Shown here: one piece after another, positions 1 through 13,500 of the stretch | How positions within the stretch are numbered: position 1 is the stretch's first letter | How the letters are laid out: each line of letters starts with the position of its first letter | Notes under the pieces: model-generated | Seen by the model: the letters and a program-made list of their open reading frames with translations, nothing else | Database searches by the model: none | What the model was told of the DNA's origin: nothing | Program-made: the position numbers and the translations under genes | NCBI GenBank assembly: GCA_037179385.1 | Contig: CM074185.1 | Span: forward strand, 53,013,000-53,076,999 | DNA length: 64,000 bases | From: Holothuria scabra | Lineage: Eukaryota > Echinodermata > Holothuroidea > Aspidochirotida > Holothuriidae | Direction: 5' to 3'

Positions 1-1389
1 GTGAGTGCACTTCAAGTACTTAGGTTAGTGGCATTTTATGCGGGTGCTGGGGCTGTTCATCTTACCTGCAAATTCATTGGCAGGGCAAAGTTGTGTTGTT
101 ATTATAAAGCACTAAAAATGTGTGTCATGACCTTGACACAATTTATTTAGCCAGCAAGTCCTTCATAAAATATTACCAAGTCTAAAGGGCAAGTCACAAG
201 TCAAGTCCCAAGTTTTTTGACCACAAGTTTCAAGTAAGTCACTCTACCAGCATTCCAGTCCAAGTCACAGACTGGAGTCCCTACTGTAACTCTGCGACCA
301 ACCAACCATAACAAAGATGTGAAGTTGTGCTGATTCTCACAAACAGAGAGATCCCATTTGTACTTGTAATTATGTCAATCTATTCACACTTCAAGTCAGT
401 TGGCTTGAGATAAATATACAGCGGGTTCAATAAACTGCCCCTGTTACTGTTCTAAAAAAATATTCTCATAATCCTTAGATCAAGACACCTACACTTTCAT
501 TGTCTTCTCTTCTCAATATCTTCAGTGTTTTACCGATCCTTGCATTCAACTCTCCGACCAGCTTAACCATGAAGAGCAAAGTCTGATAAAACTTGGAAAA
601 TGTACTCTCTATCACACTATTTCCCTGGCCTTGTAGACTCTGAAAAATATAATTGGGATATGAATGGAATTAATAAGGGGTTGAAATGCAGTATTCATAG
701 ATGGAGGTGGTGCTCATTTAAGAGACAATCACACATCTTCCCAAAAAGCATTTTGGGTAGGGGGTGGACAAAAATTTGCAAATGGTTCTTCTCTTTGGCA
801 GACATAAATGCAAAAGATGCATAGTAGCTCATAGCACACAGCATGCACAGGGAGTGGTATATTTACACACCACGGCCTTTTATGCTGACCAGGATGCCTT
901 TAGGTATTTAACTAGGATTGTTTCTAGATAAGAATGAGTTTTATGGGAGGGGGATAAAAGCAATCAGTTTTGATAATGAAGAGACACCTTTAGATAATAG
1001 GTGTTCTGCCTAAAAGTAAACCTCCACCTTGTCTTGTTAATGGAATTTCTCTAAATTTAAAACCAAGCCAATTAGGAATTCAAAACTTCCTATTCCGATC
1101 ACCTGCTTCACATAAAAGAGCTTGTAGGATGATTTCAGGCATGAGTGTCACACTGAAAGCCATCATGAATAGCAAGAATTTATCTGACCTTGTGCTGCAA
1201 AGTGCCCAATTTAAGGGGGTAGAAATTCTTTTTGAGTACATGTACAATCTCTGTTATTTCAAAAACAATTTTTCATCAATTTTTTACACTCTTCAAAGTT
1301 TGACTTTTGCATCTTTTTTTATAACTGAACAAAAGTCAAAGCACACTTAGTAACACAAAGTATATGATTCTTAGAATGCCAAGTAGAAC
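1..1389. other. sequence downstream of the KIF14-like gene
   Basis: No convincing exon on either strand. The short open frames here show no conserved pattern. Probably intergenic. Confidence 0.5.
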
Positions 1390-1395
1390 TTTATT
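1390..1395 (-). promoter_or_regulatory. poly(A) signal of the KIF14-like gene
   Basis: AATAAA on the minus strand, 70 bases past the TGA. This gives a 3' UTR of roughly 90-100 bases. Confidence 0.7.
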
Positions 1396-1464
1396 TTGAA
1401 AAATCTATCATTTTCATTTACTTAAACATTTTTCGTTACAAACAAAAAATTCTTTCTATCCATT

Positions 1465-1557
1465 TCATGAGTCAAGAGGCCGCTCTTCCACCTCATTGGG
1501 CATATTGTCTGGTATAAATGGTGCTTCAACACTAGTGGTATCAGGAACACCATTGTA
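1465..1557 (-). CDS. KIF14: KIF14-like exon 21: stop codon
   Basis: Residues 897-926. An acidic tail ([17 protein letters not shown]) ends with TGA at 1465-1467. The acceptor is TTCACTACCAG. It is followed by a poly(A) signal, which supports its being the last exon. Confidence 0.75.
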   Translation of the reverse strand, partial: YNGVPDTTSVEAPFIPDNMPNEVEERPLDS

Positions 1558-4500
1558 CTGGTAGTGAAAATAAACTTGTCTTACAGCTCTACTTCTGCAT
1601 TGCTAATACACAGATGTAGTTACACACTGTTTATCTAGCCAATTGGTTTAAGTTGAGACAGCTACATCCTTTTTTAATTTAATTTCTCAAAGGTTTTCCC
1701 TAATCCTTTGTTTAAGCTGAGGACCACGCCCAATAGCAGTCCATTCCATTTTTAAAATCATTGGTATGACCTGGCCAGGAATCATACTCCAGACCACCAG
1801 GATGCAAGTCTGATACTCTAATCACTAAACCATGCATGTAGCATACTAACTTCCAGAAAGGCTTGTAACTGCTGTTTACTCTTGGATGAGGTGTCTCCCA
1901 GAGTTCTGAGAAGGGATTCTTTGCCATCTGGGTAGATGCTGCACCAAACTGAGATAAGAGACATCATAACATCACAACTGGCTACCACTTGAATCAAAGA
2001 AGTACTGCATGGAGAACCTAAATAAAGGAAAAAAGAAAAACATGTTGAATATTCAAAAGGAACATAAAAGATGTGGTTGACAACATAAGAATAGCTTACT
2101 GTTGTGACAACATTCCCTTTTCCTGACCCAGATGCTACCAAAAGGGATCATGAGAGCTGAAAACCCCCTTGAATATTCTACTAAACTAACGATTAACATT
2201 ACTTTAATTTTTGCATATTTATTGTTGTCGAAGTGGCAAAAATGGTGAGGTTGAAACCAGGAAAGCCACTGTTGGATTTGCACCTATTTTCACCTTATTC
2301 TTCTTTAAGCTGCATGAAGTACCTACATGCTATCACTTAAATGACTCACATGACTTCCTGGACATGGTCAGTCAAAAGTGGGTCACTGTGTCAGGGACAA
2401 CATGACTCACCTGTAGCCTATGATGTCAATGTTGTAATATCCAAAAGTAAGGGTGGAACACCTGACATATCATGTCAGTCACTAACTTTCATACTCTGGG
2501 TTAGTAAGTCATTCTGGTAAAATGCTCTATGTGCAAGTCTATGGATATAATCTTTGACTTGAAATTACTTCTGGTTGTGTCACCTGCTTAGAATGACCAT
2601 AACAAGGGTATTAAGTAGGGTAGGGCTTTTCTAACCACTTCAAGTCCATGAGAATGAAGAAAATTAAAGAGAGTTCTGGAGACTGAACTTGCACCAAACT
2701 GAAAAAACCCAAAAGGAACCATGAGGCAGTGAGGTTTGTGAGAAAGAGAAACTAAAAGATTCAGCAAGATTAAAGATGAAATAGAAACAGAAGTTACACA
2801 AAATTGATACTTTTGAGGAATATTTCTCACTTTCAGTCTTGTAGACCTTTCTCAAATTCAATCTTTCAAATGTTTTGCATTTTCAGTCTTAGGAACTAAC
2901 TTTTGATCTGGAGAACCTTCAGTCTAGGCATCCTTTCTGCTTTTGCATCTTGCAAACATAGTGCCCCCAGGGTTGGTCATGCTGTTGACTTAATATGATC
3001 ATTGACAGAGATTTAGCCAAGATTTTATATAAGGGAGTCCACATATACCAGGCAGGGAAGGAATATTAGGAACACCTTTCTCGCTTAAAAAAGCTTTCCA
3101 CATTTACCCTTCTTAGATAGAAAATGTTTCATTATTAAAGTTAACTTGATATATCTCATACTCACACCAAACTTGCTGAAATAAATGTCTCTACAAAGGA
3201 CAAGTAGTATGGTATAGGTTGGGTAGCCACGATGTGGGTAGGGTGGAGGTAGGGATATTATTATCATTACATTCCTGGGCTTAAAATACTCTGTAAGAGT
3301 TCAACAAATGATTACATAAAACTTTCCAGAGTTTTTGTCCAGAGACATGGGAGCAGCAACAGGGTTTTATCTATGACTTCATCTACAAGTGGGTAAAATG
3401 GTTTTCTCTTCACCATGATAAGAGAAATGAAACTTGACTGACTGAGTAACAACTCTCATTAAAAAACAAAATGCATAAAAAAACATGACCACTCATCTTT
3501 GTTCCTTGGGACCCATTGCCTCACCTTGCTCTTCTTTGAAGCGACTCAACTTTTCATACAGCTTGCCCATTTCCAGCAAGACATTATCCAGTATATTTTT
3601 TGAATCCAAACATGTCACGCTCTCTTGTTTTAGATGATTCAGACAAGCCTCTTCAATTGGTGCCTGTCTGATCCCTGGACCACTCTTTCTCCTTTTGGGG
3701 TCAGAGCCACCTGTTCCAAAAAATGAAGAACAATTTGATATGAAATGAAGCAAATTTTTAACTTTGGAGAACAATACTTCTGCCAGCATGTCAATATTTG
3801 TCCTTGTATTGATTGGCCACCACTTCAATCCATGGTTTGATGTTTGTTCTTGAAGACTTGGAGCAAAACTAGGTGTCCATGCAAATTAAAAAAAAACTTT
3901 TGGCATAAACCACCATGGTTTAACTGAAAAGTTCTCATTTTAAATAGTATCTAATCTGACAGAAGGTCAAATGACTACAAAAGCTGGGATAGCTTTGAAA
4001 GTAACTCACATGTTGTTAGCAATATGTATATGCTACAGAATTTTTTACTATAAGCAACTGTTTTCACCCAGCCAACTCAAATGTTAAATTGGTGGAATAG
4101 CAGTTACAGTATTATCAAGAATTGTAACTCTCCATTCATCGTAGATTATAACTTGAGTGTGGCAGATGAAGTAAAGCAGTATTGCAAAATAAACATGCTG
4201 ATTAGGTACACACATCACATCATACAGCAGGAGAATCATAGACACATGGGTACCAAGGAATTGATAAGAGGAAGGGGTGGAAGGGCGAGACAGGGTTCCT
4301 GCAATTTCGGCAGAATCAATATTCATGACTTTCTGAGACTTTCCCAGGATCAAATATAGTATTTTCAGTAACTTTTTTCTTGACATTTTAAGTGAAATTA
4401 CATAAATTTTGAGTTCAAGGCAATACTAAAGTGTTGAAATTAGGAGTAAGTGGGGATGCATTTTGATTTTATAGGCAAGAGTGTAAAAAATGCCGTTCTA

Positions 4501-7500
4501 CTTTGTGAAATTTCCATGACCTTTTCATGACTTAATAAAATTTCGTTAAATTTCAATACTTTTCCAGACATTGAAATAATTGTCCAGAATTTTGCCAGGT
4601 CTTCCATGACCCCTAGGCCCCTGAAAGAAGGTTTGAAGCATCTATTTTACCTGTACAAGGCTTTGATATTCTTTTACGAGGAAGATTATGAATAAATTGT
4701 GTCATTCTGTCTTTCTCTCTTTCCAATTCTTCTAATATTTTAGGTTGATATGATGACACTCTTCTCTGTACTCCAATCACTGGCATCATGGTGGACTGAA
4801 ACAAATTCTTGACATTCTGTAGCTGCTGCAATAGAATCTGATAGAAAAAGATAAAGATTCTGTGAACTTTATGTGTGATAGCTTAAAGCATCTTAATAAA
4901 GTTATTAGAAATAATGGCGAAAAGGGAGAAATGAAAAACTCTGTATGCAATTGAATTCCTTTGTGAATAATCAACAGGATGCATTGTTTAACAACAGCAA
5001 GAGTGCAATTGGTGCAGAAAAATTGGCATGTATTAGAGGATATGCTTCATTCAAGACTGACTCGATGCACTTACATTTATTTGATTCAATTACCAATCTT
5101 TAAAGGTTGTGTCACAGGAAAATGACAACATTTGGTATTTGATGTAAAAACCAACAAAAACCATGAAAATATCCCCTACTCCCATCAAAATCTATCAAAA
5201 ATTGAACATTTTACAGGGCAATTTCTGATTTGCACTCCATAATAACTATGAGCTCAACATGCAAATCTTGTGATATCATGAGAGGGACATGCCATATATG
5301 GCTAATGTTATCCTTTGTTTTTACAAGCTTCAATTCAAGAACAGTTGTAACATTAGTATGTCCCGAGGGTTTTATTTTAGAAGTTTAAATTGTGTCCTTG
5401 AAAATAATCAGTATCAATTGCTAAGCAATAATCTATCTGCTGAGTAATTAAGAGATGATTAATATAGGGTTAACAAAAGAAATGTCAAGACTGTGCAACA
5501 CTCCACATCATTATTTTTGCATAAGCAACTAATTGCTTCAATACATGCAGACTTTGAAAAGGTATATCCAGAGAACTATAAAAGGCATTGAAATAAATCC
5601 GACTGATTTTTCCTTAGAAAAAGCTCACTCTGTAACTTCCAAGTGAAGTATGGTCATTTAGGGAACCTGTCACACTACCTTTAAAACATTGGATGATGTT
5701 TCTATGTACAGTATTTCCGATTAATTGAGCAATGTATCTATTTTATGAATCTTCAAAAGATTAATCAACGTATCAATGTATCTCTGACAGATTGAGTGAT
5801 GAATCTTTGTATCTCTGATTGAATGCGAAAAGTGTCTACATTTTTTGAATCTTTGAAAGATATGTTGATGCAGGTATATATCACCAATAAATTGAGTAAT
5901 GTATCAATATATCTCTGATTAATTGACTACTGTATCTCTTAAGATGGATTGATGTATTCATGAACCTTTCATACACTAATTTATGCAGCTATGTTTCTTT
6001 GACGGATTGATTATTTATCTTTGCCAGATGGATTACTTTTCATGCACTGCTGAAGTTACTTTTATTTATGTAAAATTGTGTGTTCGCAATCAATATTTTT
6101 CTTGTTCCTTTATTAAACTGCCCCATTATTTATTGGACCTGATGCATTTATCAAAGGAAAGGAGAACCATCTAATTGCCATACAAGGTCAGTCAATGTTT
6201 GTTAGGAGCATCAATCATTTTTGCACATTGACACACCCATTTATCATAAAACTGACTTACTATTCATCCACTCCAATGAGCATTCTTTTAATATATGAAG
6301 CACCATATACTTCCCCCAGTAGTATCCTGGTGCAATCACCCTACTGAGAACATGTCCATTTACTTGGATTATTTCTTGCAACAATTTGCTCAAGTATTGC
6401 CCTCCTATATTAAAGACACAAGAGATTCCTTGAATATACTAGACACCATTTGGGATATCCCTCCTCAGAGCTTTCTTGTGACTCTTGACATCAAGTCTCT
6501 CTATCTCTACACTTCGATCCCTCATAAAGGAAGCCCTTGCGGATTGCTCTTCTGGGTCTACCTCTACTCTCATCAGGATGCTTGAGCTCACACTCACTCC
6601 CAACTTATTCTCCTTTAATGGCAAGCATTTCTCGCAAGTTTCTGGTACAGCTTTGAATGCTAAATTTGCCCCACCATATGCTATTGTTTTGATGGGATGG
6701 CTGCAAACAGAACTTGTAAGGAGTGTGGAGTGTCGTCCTTTAGTCTGATAGTGTTATAGAGGCAATATTTTTATGATTTGGACACATTCTCATGAGGACC
6801 TAGAAAAATTTTTGGATCATGCTAACAATATGCATTCACACATGTTGAATTTGCCTGCCTGTAGAAACTGTGTCCACACCTTTTTGCTTCAGTGAACAAA
6901 GGCCATTAAAAACCAGATAAGAAGTTGCCCTACTGCTTGCCTTTCACACCTGGCAAACAGTGGCACCCCTGGCTGGTATTATTCCACCTTTGTTTACATC
7001 TTCTGCTAGCTGCCTCTTATCAAAGTTGTGGTTTCTTGGAGCATGCTTGAATGAGTTAAGCAGGAAGTCAGGTAAAATCTGATTACCCCACCAAACCTCC
7101 CTTTTGGTGGTGACTCGGGTGAAATATCTAATAGGGTAACAAATTCCTCATGCATTTAAAATTCACCAGTGAAATGTCCCGTAAGGAAATTAATTTTCTG
7201 GACGTTAAAGTTATAATTACTGACCAGCAAAAAATTGTCAGATTTGTTTACTAAATCTACAGACCCTCATTTGTTTTTGCACACTTCAAGCTGTCACCCT
7301 AAGCCAGGCTCTACGACTCAGCAGAATTTGCTAGAATGATGAGTCCTTTAGATTTAGGAGTAGTCAACTGGCTGATCATTTCATCAAAAGAGGATATGAT
7401 GCGACTGTAGAACAGAGTATTGAACAGGCAGTAAGGGTGCCTAGAGAAGATGCTGTGAAATATTCAACTAAGGACAAACCCAGTTGGATTCCCCTGGTTA

Positions 7501-10500
7501 CCATTTACTACCCTAACCTTCCTCATCTGCAAAAAATTATAATAAAATAATAAGAATAATAAAATTAGCACTGGTTCATCATTGAATCTCACAATCCTCT
7601 GGAGGAAATCTTCCCTCATTCCCCTTTCATTGTTCAAATGCCCACCTAACCTTAAGGATATTTTAGTCAGGGCTGTACTTCCCCAGGGCCATAGTACTCC
7701 TACTGAGATTGTTCAGTCTATGAGGGGTTGTGTACAATGTAGTAATAGAACATGTTGAGCATGCCGCCAAATAATGTCACAGGAAAATAGTTTGAGATTT
7801 GCCAGCCCACTAGTTATAGGTTTGTTAATGTTATTTATTTAATTCAGTGTAAAAGATGTGGTTTACAATATGTGGGTGAGACTGGGAATGGGGTAAGGCA
7901 GAGGATAAATAACTACCGCTCCACAGTTAAACATTTTCGTAGGCATACTGACAAGCCTGTGGCAGTCCACTTTTCTCCTAAACGCAATTCAGTTATGGAC
8001 CTCGGGCTTGTTGTTACTGAGAAATTGGGCAAACAGTCCAAATTCCATTGCCAACTTAACGAGCGTTGTTTGGATCAAGACCTTCCAGACTGATCGCCTT
8101 CTAGGCCTTAATATTTCCCTAAATTAGGGATTGTCCTCTTTTGCTATAATGCCCTCTCTTATTTTAGATCTTTCTGTTATTATTGGTTTACTGCATTGCC
8201 TTGAAAAAGGACTCTGTAGAGTTTGAAAGCTTGCCAAAGTAGTTTTTTCTGTATTTTGTTTGCAGTTATTATTCTTGTTTCCAATATTGTTTCGCCAATC
8301 TGCCATCCTACTTCTTTGGACATGAACAGTTTGTTGTTCATTGGGTTTCAACTTATACAATATATATCAATATACTACACCAATTAGGTCACTTGACACA
8401 ACATTTAGAGAACTTTGACACATGGAGTGATCACAACTCTAACAAACATGACACATAACACACACTTGACTTAGCACCACCCCAGTGTCAGAGGGTGCAT
8501 CTTAATGTGGGGAACAAAGGTATTTTCTGTTTACAGTTTGAAACTGGTTACACCCCTCCTTTAAGTTGGGAACGAGCGGGACTTGCAACAGTTAGCTTCC
8601 TTGACTGCAGTATTCTACAACTTGTAGAATTGTTCGCTCCCTAGTCCTTAGCAACGGTGATCCTTGTACTCCTCAGGTCACTTCCCTCCGTCCAATCAGT
8701 GATCAACCTTTCTCAGTTCAGCATCAGACCCCCTGCAGCCCATGTGCTATACCCTGGTCAGCGCTGCCTGTATAGCTGGTTGTATCTGTACCGCGCGACT
8801 CACGTGTGGGTTTTCTTCTTACAGCATAACTTGAAACGCTGTTGTTCCAGTGCACTAGCAATCGCACAGTCAGTGATATTTTCGTAACCGTTTCATCATT
8901 GTTTTCTCTAATCCATGTTGTGATTTGGACATCATGCCAATCGAAAAGGTAAATATTGTATTTTTAAGTTATTTCAGGAAAGTTTTGAATGCATTTGTGG
9001 GAGATATTTTGGATGTAAGAAATCACTACCTAGCCAAGGGTATCTTTGTGCAATGGCCTCTTGACAGGATAGACACTGGGTTTCAATGGCGGGGTAATTT
9101 TCACGCATGGTTCTCTTTCTGTTCTGAAGTAAATAACCTACCAGAATATCGATTAAGTTGGCAAGTAATATGTCTAGGATATATATTCAGGTTTACCATG
9201 TCATAGCCTTCTCATGTTAGGCCTGTATTCTGGTAATTCTCGATCAGACACTGCGGGTACCATCGTTGGGTATATTGCCTGTACACATTGTTCGACATAT
9301 TGGACTGGGTTGACCGGAAGTGGCGGCCGTAGAGTCTGCTTTCTCTGACCGTTTTGTATATGAGTCTGGCGCCCCCAGTCACAGTTCAAAATGGCAGCGC
9401 CCATGTATCGTTAAATTTGCATGCTGTATATATGTGTTCTGTACGTTTCATGTACCAGTAAGTGATCGATGCATATCAGTCGATAGTTATGGATTGATTT
9501 GTAATTGTTGAGTTAGGCTGTGGCTACAAATGTAATTTGGAGACAAAGTTTTGGTGTTTTTCTGGGATGTTTCCTACATAGGGAATTAATGTTCCTGCTC
9601 ACGGAAGAAGTGTACCAGTACCAGCTTATGTGTTATTCATGGTTAAGCCAGCAAGTAAGCTAGGTTAATGGGACTTATGCCAAATGAATTGTGGGAAGAA
9701 TTGTATTTGCCAGGCAGTGGTTGTTTAAAGGCAGACATGTCATGATTTAAAGGTCACTTCCTAACTGCCTGTATTTTTTTGTGTGCGTGTTCACATTTTG
9801 ACCCGGTTGTGTTTATGTTTACTATGGGGATTTAGTATGCAGTAGTCCTGGTACTTACCTCTTATGTTCAAGGTCAAATGCGACAATGGTATGTAACAAC
9901 TGGCATTCCTACTGACTTGAGTGTAGCCAGGATATGGTGAGGACATAGCAGTACTTTTATTTGTGGTCATGATGTCGGGCATATTTTTTATTCTTTTCTT
10001 TTGTGTTTTCTTTTCTTTTCGCAGTTGTAACTTGTACAAGATCTGTTGAGGATGTTCCACCGTCCTCCTTATTTAGATATTTTTCCTGTATTTACCGGCT
10101 CAAATACCCGGTAGACTTGTCAACCTAAAGTGCTGTAAATACACTTACAGATAGAGAAGATGTGTTTTGTGTTCTTACTCTAACCCGTGCCCCTTACATT
10201 AAAACTATTAAAAGCATTATGTGTGAATTTTTTTTCAGGCGAAGAACTCCAGACAATACTCACTGTTTTTTCTTTCATTAGAGTAGCTGACCTACTGTCA
10301 TCTTCATTCTTCTGGCGATGCATCATTTGAATTTCCTGCTTAAATTCATCCTAAAAGCAAAATTTTTTTTAATTTAGTTAAATGATCAAACCAGGTTAAG
10401 AGCTTATTATGAATCATTCTTTTAAATTTATACCAAATATCAAATCCCCTAAAAATGGATTTTCAAAATATCTGCAATGTCACATTAAAAGTTTGGCCGT

Positions 10501-13500
10501 TTCTATGAAGCTGATGTGAAAACAAGTTTGGATGTGAGAGTATGATTGTCTTAAATTGGAAGATTTCCCCATATTCCTTTTTGATCTAGAATTAAGGATA
10601 CCAAAGAGCACATAAGTGACTCAGCTCAAGGAAATATTAAAGCAAGGTAGATATAGCACCTAAATGTATTAAAAAAGTTGAAAATGCAAATGCTGGAGAC
10701 ACAAATATATATTGAAACAAATATATATTCAATATTCCTACCACTTTGAGCTGCAGATCAGCAATTTGTTTTTCAGCTCGCTTACTCTGTTCACGTGCTT
10801 CTTCAGTGGAAGATTTCTGAAAAGAAGAAAAGTGAACATGTGACCTCTTCCGAATCACCTTGAATGAACATTGGCAATGGAACAATCATACTGGCATTAC
10901 TCCAAACAGGAACGTTATTTGTTTATCTACTGCAGCATGTTGCAAAATGTCAACACTAAACAACTGTTGATGATGTATGAAGTGGTCATCTGACCATCAA
11001 ATATCCAATAATGTATAAATAACGTACTGTTGGTATAGCAAGATTTTGACACATGACAACTCCTCACTCCAGTCATGCAATAACTAACACTTACTCATTT
11101 TCTCTCTCATCATTCTTACCCAACTGTTCCTCATATTTTCAGAGACAAAGACCCAAAGGCCTAAAAGAACATCCCCACTCTCAATTCAAAGCCTCAGTTT
11201 ATAGAAGGTGGACCTTTCACTTTTTGTCTTACATAATGTAACTAGCTGTGATACAAAAACACTTTCCTCCTAAATACTCCCTCTTTCTTCAGAGAAACAG
11301 GCTGTCAAGTAATGCAATCTCTACCATCTCCCCTCACCCACACTAACTGCCCCCCTCCATCAATACTCTTGAACCTGGCCATTGGATTCTCCCTAGATCT
11401 AGGGCTGACTATTAGGTGCTACTTATACACAAATTTGCCTAGTCCATGAAAGAAGAACATTCAGAGAAACAAAACCTATCTTGATAAACCATAGATGGGG
11501 CCATGTTGTGACATTATCCAGATGTGGCATTGGAAGGGCTTGCTGCAAAAAATAAGCTTTTTTGGGGGTGGGGGTGGGGGTTAGGGTTGAGGGTGGAAGT
11601 TAAATCAGCCTTTAATTTTACTAGGGTTGGATTTCCAAGTTGTATTGGAATGTTCCTTGATTTTCCAAAGTTTTGGTAACTGGCTTTGGTGATTTGCCAC
11701 TCCACAAAGGACGAGGACCCTAAGTCAGAATACCAATTACTAGATTGAATCAAAGATGCAGTTACTTCTAAAACCATTTTTTTCTAATAAAATAATAGAC
11801 AAACCTTCAGAGCTTTCATTTTCTTTTCCATTTCTGTCTCCAGTTCTTGCTTCATCTTACCAATTTCTTCTTCCATTCTGAGAAAAACATATTTATAGAT
11901 TTCTTTAATTATGATAAACATATCAAGTGTATTTGTTTTACAACCAGCGTTTTCTAGAGTCATACCTCATATTCAGTCTTGCTTGGAAAGAAAGACTAAA
12001 GTAATTACAAATTGTCACATTGACAGTGTCAAGTTACACTATGTTATGAAGCTTGGTACCCATGGTGACACCACCAAAGTTTCTACGGAATAAACACAAT
12101 AACTAAATCAAAGTTTTAAAAAGTAAAAGTTAACCTTTTCTTCTGGTCCTCAATAATTTCATTGCGTGCAAATTTGATTCCACCAAGATCCTCTGACTGA
12201 CTGGTTCCCTTTCTTTTTCTCTTTTTCCTGACTTCCTCCGGATGGTTAAAGCGGAAGTAACTGTTACCGACAATCAAGCGGTCACCCTACAGTATTACAA
12301 TGCAAGATAAAAGGAATTTATTCTAAACATATCCAAAAGATGCTAGGCAGCATTCTCCATATGAAACTGACACAAAAGCAAGGCCAATATGATCTACCTC
12401 ACATTATTTTGAGCTTAAACTCCACCAGTGCAAGTAACGAAAGATAAATCAGGTGGGGGTGGGGGGGGGGGTTGAATGGGGACAGAGTTCTCCAACCCCA
12501 CTTTCCTCCATTGTGCACAAAACATAATTGAAAAATAAATGACAATTGCTAGTAACCAACAATGACAAAACATCAGCAATATCTACCTGCAAAAATTAAA
12601 TCTTTCCCCAAAATACATTTTCCAGAGATTAACTCCAACTTGTAGCACTTGCATATCTTACCATTGTTATACACACACATACATGCAGACAATTTGCTTT
12701 TCAATGCATTCTTGAAGTATTCTCTTAAAAGATTAATAGCCTTTGTATTCCTACCTCCTATTAAATCAAATCTGAGTTGTACTTTCCACAGCTATTTATT
12801 TTTACAGAATAAAATGAGGTTAATCTTGAGGACATATTTGGAGAAATGCACACACTAATGGTTCTTTCCAAACTGTTGCTAATTGATTAATGGAGTGTAT
12901 GGGTAATGGGCGTGGCACAGGTTAAAGGGTCACAGGAGTTACATGGTGCATAGCCAAAAACAAGTTGAAATCTAAAAACCTTTCCCTGACTAAGCTGACC
13001 AGTTATTGAACTGTATCTACATAAACTTGGTATCAGTCTTAAGTTGCATGCTTTTACTTTAAACTGTATCTATGATTGTTCTAGATTTCAAAGCAAAAAA
13101 CATAAACTCATGGATGACTTACATGGTTTAGGTATGTCTGTCGTCGCACCTCCCTGCCATTCACCAAAGTTTGAAATGCATTCCCTGGCTTCACACAATA
13201 AAGCTTGTTGGCATTCTCAATCACACTGGAAGAGATAAAGAAGGAATATTAAATTATGACTGAAAATCCTGCAAAACTCAAAGATTTAGGTTTCTGCAAA
13301 TCTTAGTGTTATATCTGACCCTCACTTACAGGCAACTCAACCTCATAGATGAAAACTAGAATGATGGAAGAAGACCATCTTACTCAAAGAACAGAACCTT
13401 TGGATGAGGGTGATACTCTTTCCTGACATAAAAAGTGGAAGGTCATAATTCAGAAGCTTAAAGCAATGATAAGGAATGATGTTACAACTCTTCTACAAAG

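Larger units (their letters stand above)
4838..10263 (-). other. intron 17 of the KIF14-like gene, element-rich
   Basis: A 5.4-kb intron containing a MITE (5099-5686), a degenerate minisatellite (about 5700-5960), a dead Penelope-like retroelement (about 6290-8300) and a probable solo LTR (8506-10198). Exon phases on both sides are 0, so a missed coding exon cannot be excluded. Confidence 0.7.
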
